Positions 43,166 to 52,531 of a stretch of DNA of 64,000 bases are shown in pieces. Source of the DNA: an uncultured Lachnospiraceae bacterium (GTDB lineage Bacteria; Bacillota; Clostridia; Lachnospirales; Lachnospiraceae); the NCBI GenBank assembly GCA_947305245.1, contig CAMZDG010000009.1, positions 1 to 64,000 of the forward strand. Direction: 5' to 3'. Position numbers and translations under genes: made by a program. Position 1 is the first letter of the stretch. Each line of letters begins with the position of its first letter. Below the pieces are notes generated by a model. The model saw only the letters and a list, made by a program, of their open reading frames with translations, was not told the origin of the DNA and ran no database searches.

Positions 43166-43914
43166 ATGGAATACCCCCGCTTTGTGATGAGCTTTCCGTT
43201 TTGCAGATAAGACCTCGAATTTCCGATGAACACCGTCGTGAACATGTCCACCTCTTTGTCATGAAGCTCTCCGAGCGTCATCATGTGACTTTCCATTCCT
43301 TCTCTTCCTATGTTTCGAACGTACCCACAGACCCGCTCCGGCTCCGCGCCGGCGTCCGTCATGATCTCAATGGCACGCTTTAGATAGTCCTTCCGTTTAT
43401 GGCTTGAGGGATTATAAATTGCGATCGCAAAGTCTCCCGTCACGGCCGCGCGCAGCCTCTTTTCGATCGTCTCCCACGAAGTCAGAAGATCACTTAAGCT
43501 GATGATGCAATAATCATGATTCAATGGTGCGCCCAGGATCGCCGCACCACTGTTTGCGGCCGTCACGCCGCTGACGACCTCGATGGAAATGCCTTCATAT
43601 CCGGGCCTATTTTCATACTCGGGAAGAAGCTCGAACATGGGCGCCGCCATGCCATAAGTCCCCGCATCCCCACTGCAGACCAACGCGACCTGCTTTCCTT
43701 GCGCCGCCAGGTCATAGCAAAGCTTGCAGCGCTCAATCTCCTGCCGCATGGCCGTCGTGACGTACTCCTTCTCAGGAAAATTCGGCTTTAACAGCTCCAC
43801 GTAAGTCGTGTAACCAACAATCACGTCGCACCGCTCCAAAGCCTCGTTCGCCTGCAACGTCATTCCTTCCCGATTGCCTGGCCCCATTCCGACCACATAG
43901 ATGATCTTATCCAT
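43162..43914 (-). CDS. cbiH: Cobalt-precorrin-3 C17-methyltransferase
   Basis: CbiH methylates C17 and contracts the corrin ring. The 250-residue SAM enzyme shows YVVGMGPGNREGMT, CSGDAGTYGMA and YNPSSHKRKDYL. Length is right. AAAGGA precedes the ATG. Downstream fusion gene overlaps it, so they are coupled. The 600-base repeat region separates it from cbiG upstream. Confidence 0.92.
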   Translation of the reverse strand: MDKIIYVVGMGPGNREGMTLQANEALERCDVIVGYTTYVELLKPNFPEKEYVTTAMRQEIERCKLCYDLAAQGKQVALVCSGDAGTYGMAAPMFELLPEYENRPGYEGISIEVVSGVTAANSGAAILGAPLNHDYCIISLSDLLTSWETIEKRLRAAVTGDFAIAIYNPSSHKRKDYLKRAIEIMTDAGAEPERVCGYVRNIGREGMESHMMTLGELHDKEVDMFTTVFIGNSRSYLQNGKLITKRGYSI

Positions 43915-44194
43915 CTTGATTTATCCTTTCATACTTGATACTTGCGTTATTCTGTGACTTAAAATCCGTTCCCTTGATTCAAGGCGCAAGCCCCTTCCTT
44001 TTTCCTCAAACTGATGCGGGTTTCAAGGCAGTTTAAGGCGGTTGTTGTCTAAGTTGCCGCTTTCTGCTCACTTTAGATAAAGCTTGTTTTCATTTTGAAC
44101 ACCTGAATTAGGCAGTTCTTGTCTAAATTGCAATTGACATCTTAATTTAGATAATTCTTGTTTGCTTACTAAAAGTAGAGTACGACGCGATCTG

Positions 44195-44385
44195 TGGCTA
44201 AGATACAGAATATAGCTCGTTTTAGATGCATTAAGCTTGTTTTGGATAACTGGCAACGGCAAATGTTATGGCTAAGATGCAGGATTTGAATCCCTTTAGA
44301 TGCATCAAGCTTGTTTTGGATAACTGGCAACGGCAAATGTGTTGACTAATTTGCAAGATATGGCTCGTTTTAGATGCATCCCACT
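44195..44385. repeat. 74-bp tandem repeat, about 2.6 copies
   Basis: TGGCTAAGAT starts at 44195 and 44269 and a variant TGACTAAT at 44343. Between the first two, a 35-base string with AAGCTTGTTTTGGATAACTG is identical. Inside each unit GGCTAAGAT and TTTTAGATGCAT form a weak inverted pair, like a distant form of the TGTGACTAAA family. The gap 43915-44508 also contains weaker related units (near 43953, 44046, 44120) and no gene. Confidence 0.8.
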
Positions 44386-44429
44386 TTTCAACAGAAAAGA
44401 AGGGTTGTTTCAATGCTGTTTCCTTGCTT

Positions 44430-44520
44430 ATTTTTGCTTTTTCTTGCTTTATTCTTGCTTTTTTCTTGTTTTTTTCTTGCTTTATTCTTGCTTATTTCAT
44501 CGCTTACTTCATTGCTTTTT
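44430..44520. repeat. Short TTATTCTTGCTT-type repeats after cbiG
   Basis: Irregular repeats of TTCTTGCTTTATTCTTGCTT and related strings run up to and into the last codons of cbiG (KKEAMKKQ). Low-complexity slippage is the simplest explanation. Confidence 0.7.
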
Positions 44521-45711
44521 CATTGCCTCTTTTTTTGCCACGGCTAGCGTCATCCCATTTTTCGCAATCTTCTTTCGGATCAAGCTTCCATTCGTCCCCA
44601 TACCACAAAGTGCAGCGCGCTCGCAGACATTCGAAACGCCTGTCACCTCTTTTACAAACTCGGATTCTGAGAACTCGCCTTCCACTCTCTCCAATTCTTC
44701 CGCGGAGTAAGTGAGAAATGGCAGGTGATAGAATTGCGCCAACTCCCGTAATCCTTCTTCGTTTACCTTTCGGTCTATAGAGGCGATGGCACAGACCCTC
44801 TCTTCCCAATTCTTGGGAAGATTCTCCTCGAGAAATGCCCGTAATTCTTCGAAGGTCTTTCCTCGTTTGCATCCCATGCCCAAAACCCAATCCTTACAAA
44901 TCAAGAGAAGCGCCTGCCCCTGTGCTCCGCATACCTCGTCGTTACAAGTTTTTTCTTTTCCTGCTTCTTCCTTGCCTGCTTCTTCTTTTCCTGTTTCTTC
45001 CCTGCCTGCTTTTTCTTTTCCTGTCTCTTCCTTGCCTGCTTCTTCACAGGCTTTTTCTTCGCAAGTCTTTTCTTTACACTCCTCTTCCTTGCTTGCTCTT
45101 TCTTCGCTTGCTGTCTCTGGGGTTATGATGCGGACGTCGACTTGCGGCTCGTCGAAGGGTACCTGCAAAAGACCCGCGTATTGTGCTATCGTTTTGGCGA
45201 ATTCTTCTTCCCCGGGAATGCCGGGCTCCCATGCGATGCAGATCGTTTCGCCGCGAAGAAGCTTTGCAGATACGCGGCGGATCCCTTCTCGGTTCTCGAT
45301 CCGAAGGCCATGCTCCACGGCGAAAGCATCCACGGAAAACAGCCCTTCCACGTCCGTCGCCGTCGTCAGGACTGCCTCCGCGCCAACTCGCTCTGCAATC
45401 CTCTTTGCCAGCGCATTCGCGCCTCCCACGTGCCCGGAAAGGATCGGGATCACGAACTCTCCCTTCTCGTCCATGACAAGTACGGCGCTGTCCGTCAGCT
45501 TATCCTGCACATAAGGCGCAATCGCCCGAACGGCGATGCCGCACGCCCCTACAAAGAGAATGGGGAGGTGCTTTGCAAAGCACTCCCCCGCCCATTGCTT
45601 CAGGGGAAGTTCGCTGCTTCTCCACTGTGGGATCATTTCTTCCCAATCTTCAAATAACTTGCGGGCCAGGCTCTCCCCCTGCTCCGTAAACGTACAAACT
45701 CTAATGATCAT
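44509..45711 (-). CDS. cbiG: Cobalt-precorrin-5A hydrolase
   Basis: CbiG opens the lactone of cobalt-precorrin-5A and releases acetaldehyde. The 400-residue protein has the N-terminal part (LFVGACGIAVRAIAPYVQDK; LSGHVGGANALAKRI) and C-terminal part (WVLGMGCKRGKTFEEL; LPFLTYSAEELE). Between them, residues 200-266 are a Lys/Glu-rich repeat (KEEAG, KEETG, REETG; 15-bp units) absent from typical members. The start at 45711 has AAAGGA eight bases upstream; the frame stays open 126 bases further inside cbiF. Four bases separate it from cbiF. Confidence 0.9.
   Translation of the reverse strand: MIIRVCTFTEQGESLARKLFEDWEEMIPQWRSSELPLKQWAGECFAKHLPILFVGACGIAVRAIAPYVQDKLTDSAVLVMDEKGEFVIPILSGHVGGANALAKRIAERVGAEAVLTTATDVEGLFSVDAFAVEHGLRIENREGIRRVSAKLLRGETICIAWEPGIPGEEEFAKTIAQYAGLLQVPFDEPQVDVRIITPETASEERASKEEECKEKTCEEKACEEAGKEETGKEKAGREETGKEEAGKEEAGKEKTCNDEVCGAQGQALLLICKDWVLGMGCKRGKTFEELRAFLEENLPKNWEERVCAIASIDRKVNEEGLRELAQFYHLPFLTYSAEELERVEGEFSESEFVKEVTGVSNVCERAALCGMGTNGSLIRKKIAKNGMTLAVAKKEAMKKQ
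44928..45105. repeat. 15-bp coding minisatellite in cbiG
   Basis: Imperfect 15-bp units, read on the plus strand as CCTGCTTCTTCCTTG-like strings, encode the K(E)E(E/K)(A/T)G repeats between the two CbiG domains. Confidence 0.75.
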
Positions 45712-45715
45712 AGAG

Positions 45716-46504
45716 TCATCCTTTCTCTGAAGAATCCTTCCGTGCATCTCCGCTTGCCTTGCGATACGCCGTCTCGAATTCGGGTGCGTAGAGTCTTGAC
45801 CTGGCGTAGCCGCTCTGCGCGATCGCCTGACCGACAAGGATCACGGCGATCTTAGTGACCCCATGCTCCGCGGCCACCTTGGGCAGTGTCTCAACGGTAC
45901 AAAGATAGCTTTCTTCCTCCGGCCAGGTCGCTTTGTAGACGATCGCCGCAGGCGTATCCTTCGCATAGCCCCCCGCGATCAGGCGCCGGGAAAGCTCCTC
46001 CAGCATGCCTGCACTCAAATAGATTGCCATACTCGCGCCATGCGCGGCGAAGCTCTCGATCGACTCCTTCTCAGGAACGCTCGTCCTGCCCGCCATTCTC
46101 GTGATGATCAGCGACTGCGACACCTCAGGAAGCGTATATTCGAGGTTCAAGGAAGCCGCCGCCCCAAAGCATGCGCTAATGCCCGGGCAGCTCTCATACG
46201 CGATCCCGCGCTCATCCAGAGCATCCATCTGCTCCCGCACGGCCCCGTAAATACTGGGCTCGCCCGTGTGAAGTCGAACCGTCGTCTTTCCCTCGCGCTG
46301 CGCCTGTTCCATGATGGCCAGAACTTCCTCCAAGGTCAGCTTCGCACTGTTATGAAATTCACAGCCCTCCCGGCAATATTGCAAAAGCTCGGGATTGACC
46401 AGGGAACCCGCATAGATGACCACGTCAGCCTTCTCCAGCAGGTTCTTTCCGCGCACCGTGATCAAGTCCGGTGCGCCGCTTCCCGCACCCACAAAATAAA
46501 CCAT
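45716..46504 (-). CDS. cbiF: Cobalt-precorrin-4 C11-methyltransferase
   Basis: CbiF methylates C11. The 262-residue protein has VYFVGAGSGAPDLITVRGKN, VIYAGSLV, LHTGEPSIYGA and CPGISACFGAAA, the standard SAM-dependent corrin methylase motifs. GGAGAAAAAG precedes the ATG. It lies 10 bases after the LDH2-type gene and four before cbiG, so all are likely co-transcribed. Confidence 0.93.
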   Translation of the reverse strand: MVYFVGAGSGAPDLITVRGKNLLEKADVVIYAGSLVNPELLQYCREGCEFHNSAKLTLEEVLAIMEQAQREGKTTVRLHTGEPSIYGAVREQMDALDERGIAYESCPGISACFGAAASLNLEYTLPEVSQSLIITRMAGRTSVPEKESIESFAAHGASMAIYLSAGMLEELSRRLIAGGYAKDTPAAIVYKATWPEEESYLCTVETLPKVAAEHGVTKIAVILVGQAIAQSGYARSRLYAPEFETAYRKASGDARKDSSEKG

Positions 46505-46513
46505 CTTTTTCTC

Positions 46514-47629
46514 CTACTTCTCCTCGAATGCAAAGTGATAGTCCAGTCCAAGCGCATCGCGCACCGCAAGGATGTCCTTCTGCACGGCCTCGCCGACGGG
46601 CACGCCCTTGTCCTTTCTAAAGAGCCAAACGTCTCGCTCCTTCTCGCCTGCGGTATAAATACGGCTCTCGCCGGGCGCCTTCTTGGAGGCACGCAGCGCG
46701 CGGCAGATCTCCCCCGCGATCCTCTTAAATTCCTCGCGGCCCATGAACGCTTCCGGATCCACCACGAAGAAGAAATGTCCGAGATGATACATCTGCGGCT
46801 TTCCATTGCCATCCACGCCCGTCAGCGCCTTCATGAACTCGCCGCCGGAAAGCGCCGCGGAGAGGATCTCCACGACCGTTGCATAGCCGTAACCCTTATA
46901 GCCGGCCATCTCATCGCCGATGCCGCCAAGCGGCGCCAGCGCCGCCGTCCCGGCCACCAGGTCCTTTAGGATCTGCTTACTGTCCGTCAGGGCTTCGCCC
47001 TGTTCGGAAACCACCATGCCTGCGGGTACAGGCTTGCCTTCCCGCGCATAATATTCAATCTTTCCCCTCTGCACGATGGAGGTCGCGCAGTCCAGGCAGA
47101 ACGGGAATTCCTCATCCGTCGGGATCGAGAACGTAAGGGGATTGGTCCCGAGCATGTTCTCCACGCCGAAGGTCGGTGCGATGGAAGGTCTCGCATTCGT
47201 TCCGGTGATGCCGATCATGCCCTCGTCACACGCCATGCCGGTCCAATAGCCCGCGATGCCATAGTGCGTGCTGTTGCGGATGGCGCCGCCCGCCATGCCA
47301 TAGGTCTTCGCCTTCTCGATCAGCTTTTTCATCATGTGATAGCTCGCCACCATGCCCATGCCATCATGCGCGTCCATGACCACGGTCGTCGGCGTCTCTT
47401 TTAGAATCTCAATATTGGTCACGGGAAGGAGCGTCCCCTTCACGATCCTGTCGATATAAATGGGCTTAAAGCGATTACAGCCGTGGCTCTCGATCCCTCT
47501 TCTGTCAGACTCAAGCAGCACGTCCGCGCATATCTTTGCATCCTCTCTCGGCACGCCATACCCCACGAACGCGTCGATCATAAAATTGTTCATTTGCTCC
47601 CAAGGTACAAATGGTCTGTTTTCCGTCAT
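46514..47629 (-). CDS. LDH2/MDH2 family NAD(P)-dependent dehydrogenase
   Basis: The 371-residue protein belongs to the malate/L-lactate dehydrogenase type-2 family: DRRGIESHGCNRF, MVASYHMMKKLIEKA, TGTNARPSIAPTFG, TNPLTFSIP. These enzymes reduce 2-oxoacids or related substrates (malate, ureidoglycolate, sulfolactate). Substrate cannot be told. AAGGAG before the ATG at 47629 supports this start; the frame is open 81 bases more. It breaks the cobalamin gene order but is directly joined to cbiF. Confidence 0.85.
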   Translation of the reverse strand: MTENRPFVPWEQMNNFMIDAFVGYGVPREDAKICADVLLESDRRGIESHGCNRFKPIYIDRIVKGTLLPVTNIEILKETPTTVVMDAHDGMGMVASYHMMKKLIEKAKTYGMAGGAIRNSTHYGIAGYWTGMACDEGMIGITGTNARPSIAPTFGVENMLGTNPLTFSIPTDEEFPFCLDCATSIVQRGKIEYYAREGKPVPAGMVVSEQGEALTDSKQILKDLVAGTAALAPLGGIGDEMAGYKGYGYATVVEILSAALSGGEFMKALTGVDGNGKPQMYHLGHFFFVVDPEAFMGREEFKRIAGEICRALRASKKAPGESRIYTAGEKERDVWLFRKDKGVPVGEAVQKDILAVRDALGLDYHFAFEEK

Positions 47630-47710
47630 GTCCCTCTCCTTTTTGACTTTGTTATTCTTGTTGCCAAAATCTCTTTGCATTTTTTTGTCAGATCTCTTCC
47701 TGCCGATCAC

Positions 47711-49387
47711 TTACTTCCAGGAAATGCCACTTTGCAGGCTCCAGTCAAGCTTTGCCGGCGGCTCCGTCACCTGAAAAGTCCCCAAATAATTTGCGCGAAG
47801 CGTTGCATTCCACGCTTCCTCCCCCAGATTCGCAAATCGCACGGGATATCTCACTTCCCCCTGCTTATTTCGCTGCACCAGGCTGCCTGTCTCTTCCATC
47901 CCACTTTGCTTCGCCGGACTGCCCTTTTCATCAATCCCATCCTGATCTTCAGGCGCGGCGATCCGCAGATATGCCTTGTAGGTTCCTGGCCGCGCATCTT
48001 CCGGAATCGTCACCCGAACGCTCACGGTCGAGATGCTCTGGGAATCCCACGTGGTAGGATCCAAATTACATTCCTCCGATGCGCCATAATAAACATCACC
48101 ATCATAAATCGCGCCCTGGGATGCCGCCTGGCTCTTATAGATCTCATACTCCAGGCTCTCATCCCCATCGGTTAAGACCAGGGTCAGATCCTTTTGCTTT
48201 ACCAGATTGGCAAAGCCAACGTTCTCGACGTTCACCTCCAGGATCAGGTCCCAGCCCCGGGGAACCTCCTTCGTCAGGCGCACGCCGCGAAGCACAAATC
48301 GATAGCCCATGTGGTTTCTCAGATAGGTGTCGCCGGACAGGCCATAATATCTCTCGTCATGACCATAATATTTCTCTTCCTTCAGGCGATCCAGAAGCGC
48401 CGTATTCCAGTCCTGATTAAGGTAGGAAAGGTGCGTCCGAAAAGCCTCCTTCTCCAGATATGTCGTGGTCAGGGCGATCTCTCCGTCACTTTGAACGGCC
48501 GCTCCCGCCTCGCCGCCAAAGAGCGTATGCTTTCCCTGACTGGAGAGCCAATTTACGTCGCGCTCGCGATCCATATAAGTTCCTAGGTCAGTGTCGGAAC
48601 AAAGATACCCGTCATCATAAATCCCAACGCGCCATTCCTTCTGCCCTCGCATTGTGATCTGTGAGGTCAGTTCCTCCGGCGAGATCCCGCACCAGCCGCA
48701 GTATTGACTGATCGTTCGCACGCTGATGGGAATGGACTGCGGCAAAACCTCAAGCCACTTGTCGATCACCAGGTTGAAGTTTTCCTGCGTGCAGGCGTCG
48801 GAGCCATGCATCTCTCCCCATTTCCCAAAGATCCCGCATTCCAGCGAGGCGACCGTCTCCGGGTGCCTGGAAAGGATCGCGCCGATCTGCTCCTGATGGC
48901 GCAGGATCATGGCCATGTCAGGCTCATACGTCTTCTTTCCGCCAAACCAGGGATCATAAGAAAACCGAATGATTGCACAGACCTGTTTTCGCTCCATGTC
49001 CGAAAGCAGCGCATCCAGGGAGTCCAGCATGTCCCCTGTGAGTTCCTCATCCTCCCCGCCGTTATACGCCCCCGAAAATTCCGTCAGATCCAGGCGAAGG
49101 TGAACCAGCTTTCCATAATATGTCGGGAGCTCATTGTCACTCTTTTTGTAATGCACGTACGCAGGCTGATAGAAGCCCCTTCCTGGATTTTCCTCTTCCT
49201 CCGTGGTCTCCTCATAGACCGCGTCGTAGATCCAAGCGGACTCGCGCAGGTCCAGGTCCGCGTGAGCATTATAAAGCTGCACGGCAAGCATGCTCGCGGC
49301 CAGCCAGGTAGGGATCGCCATTCTTTTTAGATGCAGCCAAAGCGGCATCCAATCATATAAAACAGGTATTTCAAACAGCGAAAGCAT
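47711..49387 (-). CDS. DUF4874/DUF4832 protein with N-terminal membrane anchor
   Basis: The 558-residue protein has a hydrophobic segment at about 22-38, then EENPGRGFYQPAYVHY, the start of DUF4874, a TIM-barrel-like domain (LRLDLTEFSG; IIRFSYDPW; ECGIFGKWGEMHG). DUF4832 follows (SYLNQDWNT; GYRFVLRGVRL) with an Ig-like end. Members are thought to be extracellular sugar-acting proteins, without proven activity. AGGGGAAG precedes the ATG. The next gene upstream ends 12 bases away. Confidence 0.75.
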   Translation of the reverse strand: MLSLFEIPVLYDWMPLWLHLKRMAIPTWLAASMLAVQLYNAHADLDLRESAWIYDAVYEETTEEEENPGRGFYQPAYVHYKKSDNELPTYYGKLVHLRLDLTEFSGAYNGGEDEELTGDMLDSLDALLSDMERKQVCAIIRFSYDPWFGGKKTYEPDMAMILRHQEQIGAILSRHPETVASLECGIFGKWGEMHGSDACTQENFNLVIDKWLEVLPQSIPISVRTISQYCGWCGISPEELTSQITMRGQKEWRVGIYDDGYLCSDTDLGTYMDRERDVNWLSSQGKHTLFGGEAGAAVQSDGEIALTTTYLEKEAFRTHLSYLNQDWNTALLDRLKEEKYYGHDERYYGLSGDTYLRNHMGYRFVLRGVRLTKEVPRGWDLILEVNVENVGFANLVKQKDLTLVLTDGDESLEYEIYKSQAASQGAIYDGDVYYGASEECNLDPTTWDSQSISTVSVRVTIPEDARPGTYKAYLRIAAPEDQDGIDEKGSPAKQSGMEETGSLVQRNKQGEVRYPVRFANLGEEAWNATLRANYLGTFQVTEPPAKLDWSLQSGISWK

Positions 49388-49399
49388 CGATTTCTTCCC

Positions 49400-50536
49400 C
49401 TAATTTCCAAAGACAATGTCCCGCATCGCCGGATGATAGGTGCCATAAGCGATGCCGCAATTCCTGACGTGCATGAGGAAGACAAAGCTTCTCTTCGAGA
49501 CCGTGTCCATCTGGATGCAGGCGCCGGCTGCGCCGTCCCAGCCAAAAATTCCGGCGGGCGAAGGAGAAGAAACCATCTCAGGATTCATCAAAATCTGCAT
49601 GCCACAGCCATAACCGTAGCCAACTCTCCCCATGGTCGTCGCAATGTCCCTGATCGCATCCGCGCCAAGGAGATTTTGCTTGATGCGCTCCACCGTCTCA
49701 GGCTTTAGGATGCGAACGCCCTTTACGGAGATGCCGCCGCAGGCCAGCGCATCCGCAAGGATCGCATAATCCTCCGTGCAGCTCACAAGCCCCGCGCCGC
49801 CGCTCTCATAGCTCTCCGAGAGCTGATAATTGCAGGTCTGCTCCATGGGAACGATCCCTGTTTCATCACAGATATATTGCTGCGCAAGCCTCTCCAGCCC
49901 GGTATTATCAGGCTTCGCGAAGAAGGTATCCTTCATGCCAAGGGGCTCCCAAAGATTCCTTTTCAGGTATTCGCCAAAGGACGTGCCGCTCACCACTTCA
50001 ATGACGGCCGCAGCCACGTCATGGCTTAAGCTATAGCAAAAATGCGTGCCTGGCTGGAAATTAAGCGGCGACTCCGCGAAGGCATCCACGATCTCTCTCG
50101 TCGTTGCCGCCTGCCCCTTTTCCTTCAGTACGCGGACGATGCCCGGGCGATTTAGGTCATAATCCAGCCCGGACTGCATGGATACCAGGTGCCGGATCTT
50201 AAGCGGCCACTTCAAATCCTCCACGCCGCTTTCCGTCTTCACCTTTGCATCCTTATAAGCAGGCAGGTACTTTGCGACCTCATCCTCCAAAGAAAGCTTC
50301 CCCTGCTCCACCAGCTGAAGCAGCGCCGTCATCGTCTGCACCTTCGTCATCGAAAACATCAAATAGCGCTGATCTGCCGCCACTTCCTTCGTCTTTTCCA
50401 CGTTGACCGTTCCACTCATATGACGGTAGATCTGCTGATGATTTTCATAAACGATCAGGTCCACCGAAGGAATGCCCTGATTCTCCACAAGCCAGTCTAA
50501 GTACTCCGTCATTTTCTCTGCACGAAATTCGCTCAT
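49400..50536 (-). CDS. Serine hydrolase of the beta-lactamase/EstB family
   Basis: The 378-residue protein has the class-C type S-x-x-K motif in FSMTKVQTM (about S72, K75) and a YSL motif (HFCYSLSHDVAA, about 170). The final KTG-type box is replaced by a GWDGAAG stretch. Such proteins are esterases or peptidases; no signal peptide is seen, so it is cytosolic. AGGAG precedes the ATG. Followed closely by the DUF4874/4832 gene. Confidence 0.85.
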   Translation of the reverse strand: MSEFRAEKMTEYLDWLVENQGIPSVDLIVYENHQQIYRHMSGTVNVEKTKEVAADQRYLMFSMTKVQTMTALLQLVEQGKLSLEDEVAKYLPAYKDAKVKTESGVEDLKWPLKIRHLVSMQSGLDYDLNRPGIVRVLKEKGQAATTREIVDAFAESPLNFQPGTHFCYSLSHDVAAAVIEVVSGTSFGEYLKRNLWEPLGMKDTFFAKPDNTGLERLAQQYICDETGIVPMEQTCNYQLSESYESGGAGLVSCTEDYAILADALACGGISVKGVRILKPETVERIKQNLLGADAIRDIATTMGRVGYGYGCGMQILMNPEMVSSPSPAGIFGWDGAAGACIQMDTVSKRSFVFLMHVRNCGIAYGTYHPAMRDIVFGN

Positions 50537-50576
50537 TTTTTCTCACTCCTATGCCTAAAAATACAAGTAACCAAAG

Positions 50577-51803
50577 TTATAAGCTCCATCCCACAAGCGC
50601 GGTAAACGCCCAGATCGTTAGGTACGTAACCATGCCATATAGTACCTTGCGTTTGGTCCCCTTGCTCTCATCCTTTGTCTGAAGCAGGAACATACATAAA
50701 AGACACCTTATGGCAATAAAGACACCGGCAAAGATGCCCGACCAGACGGCGCGTACGAAACCGACGGAAACATAATTTAGCACTCCGGGAGGGATCGGCA
50801 ATGCCGTGATCAGACCTGTCAAAAGCCCCGAAAGCAGCGCTAAGCCGATATGGATCAGTATGGCAATCACAATGTTGCGCTTCGTATCTAAGGAAAAGGC
50901 GATCAGCAGGATCACCGCAACGGCCAGCCCCGTACCAACCGGGGCGGTGAAAACCAGGCTTAGGATTCCGCTCACGACGTTCGCAACAATGGCATAAATA
51001 ACGCACCAACGCTTCTTCCCATCCTTCGGCTTCATAAAGATGGCAAACAGAATGCACTCCGCAACAATGATCCAGAATTCCTTGACAACCGACCTCCCAA
51101 AGAGCCCCCAGCCGCCGCCTCGATCGATCTCATACTTCCAGTTGTCATAATGCAAGGCAGCCTGCGTGAGAATGTTGGCGATAAAGAAGATCGGCAGGTT
51201 CCTCGCCTGATGTAAACGGAACAAGATGAGGAACAGCCCTTCCACCAGAAGCGTTGCCGCCAGATATCTCAAAGCCTGCAGGAAATACTGCAGATCACTG
51301 TTCTGATACGCCTCTTCGTCCTCGGAAAGCTTCCCCGTCGAAAGGTCAAATACAAGGTAGGCCTTATAGCGTGTCGGCCTGATCTCGTTGCTGACGTATT
51401 CCTTCCCATCCTCCGTGATGACAAGAAGCTTTACGGGCTGGTCAGTGTATATGTTATAAAAAGAAAAACTGCTACCTGCTTCGTCCTCGGAATAGCGAAT
51501 CGTTGTTGTTCCATGGCCATAATTCACTTGCCATCCATCCTTGTCATACGCATACATTTTCAACTTGAGTTCGTGCTTTAGGCCGTCCGCATTCGTCTCT
51601 ATTTCCTCGTTAGACCAACGCTCCCCCTTCTCAAGCACGCCCACACAGTACCTTTGCGTCGGAGCGTTCACGAGCTTCACCTTGATGCCAGGCTTCGGCC
51701 CTATGTCCGCGAAGGCAGGCACCACCGCGCTGATCGTCAGGCTACATACCAAAAGGCACCAAACAATAAACTTCCCCAAAGTAGTTCTCGTCATCTTTTT
51801 CAT
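50577..51803 (-). CDS. Signal-peptide protein with extracellular domain and membrane C-terminus
   Basis: The 408-residue protein has a clear signal peptide (FIVWCLLVCSLTISAVVPAF, cut after AFA), then DIGPKPGIKVKLVNAP, an opening I associate with a clostridial family of unknown role. About 150 extracellular residues are followed by seven or eight hydrophobic segments. Function unknown. Start at 51803 follows AGGGGAG; the frame runs open far upstream over the HD gene end, without a ribosome site. Confidence 0.7.
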   Translation of the reverse strand: MKKMTRTTLGKFIVWCLLVCSLTISAVVPAFADIGPKPGIKVKLVNAPTQRYCVGVLEKGERWSNEEIETNADGLKHELKLKMYAYDKDGWQVNYGHGTTTIRYSEDEAGSSFSFYNIYTDQPVKLLVITEDGKEYVSNEIRPTRYKAYLVFDLSTGKLSEDEEAYQNSDLQYFLQALRYLAATLLVEGLFLILFRLHQARNLPIFFIANILTQAALHYDNWKYEIDRGGGWGLFGRSVVKEFWIIVAECILFAIFMKPKDGKKRWCVIYAIVANVVSGILSLVFTAPVGTGLAVAVILLIAFSLDTKRNIVIAILIHIGLALLSGLLTGLITALPIPPGVLNYVSVGFVRAVWSGIFAGVFIAIRCLLCMFLLQTKDESKGTKRKVLYGMVTYLTIWAFTALVGWSL

Positions 51804-51844
51804 GCCATTTCTCCCCTTTGTATTTCCTTCCCAATCCTTCCGCC

Positions 51845-52531
51845 TCAGATCGCAATGTCCTCCCGCAGTGCCTCCATGAACTGCCTTGTGATCCTCGTCT
51901 TTTCCCCCCAGATGGCGATGCCCTCCGGGCTCACCATGGGATTCTCCTCTTCCTGCATCCGCAGCGTATAATTCGTAATGTGCCTGAAGCAATCCTCAAA
52001 CCTCGCATCGCGATTTCGGCTCTCCGTGATCATGCAGTCCATCACGATCCCCAACGCCCCCATGTCATCCAGAAGATCCGCCTCCATCAGCATGAGAAGC
52101 CCAAAATCCAGACCCTCTTCCTTCATGCGCTGCTTGTCGGAATGCTGCGCCACAAGACTGCAGACATAATCGATCTTTTCTGCCGCATAACCCTTCTTTT
52201 CCAGATATGCCTTGGTGATCGGCACGCCCGCCGTCGAATGCGGGATCTTTTGGACGTCTGACACGGCGCGTCCCACGTCATGAAAGATCGTCGCAATGAT
52301 CAGACTATCCAGGTCAATCTTGTCCTTCCTCTCCGACCTTTCATACAGCCGCAAAGACCATGCAAGCACGCGCTTTGTATGATCGAACCTGCTGTAGGCG
52401 ATCTCGATCTTACCGCCTCCCACGTGCTCCGTGGTCTTCTCCGCGAGCGTCCTTTCCACGAAGTCCAGCATCTCGAAATACTCCGGATGCCCAAGACCTT
52501 CCAACATTTTCATGATATTCGTCTCATTCAT
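51845..52531 (-). CDS. HD-domain phosphohydrolase
   Basis: The 228-residue protein has the HD pattern: FDHTKRVLAWS (His), ATIFHDVGRAVSD (His-Asp), and MEADLLDDMGA (Asp). HD proteins hydrolyse nucleotides or other phosphate esters. Its ATG overlaps the stop of the DHFR-thioesterase gene as ATGA, so the two are coupled. Confidence 0.85.
   Translation of the reverse strand: MNETNIMKMLEGLGHPEYFEMLDFVERTLAEKTTEHVGGGKIEIAYSRFDHTKRVLAWSLRLYERSERKDKIDLDSLIIATIFHDVGRAVSDVQKIPHSTAGVPITKAYLEKKGYAAEKIDYVCSLVAQHSDKQRMKEEGLDFGLLMLMEADLLDDMGALGIVMDCMITESRNRDARFEDCFRHITNYTLRMQEEENPMVSPEGIAIWGEKTRITRQFMEALREDIAI

Noticed and set aside
44195-44385. Possible CRISPR array
   Set aside because: The 74-bp units are nearly identical throughout, with no alternation of short repeat and unique spacer, and no cas gene is present.
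44068-44413. Minus-strand frames with repeated SKTS motifs
   Set aside because: They are translations of the 74-bp tandem repeat without start signals.
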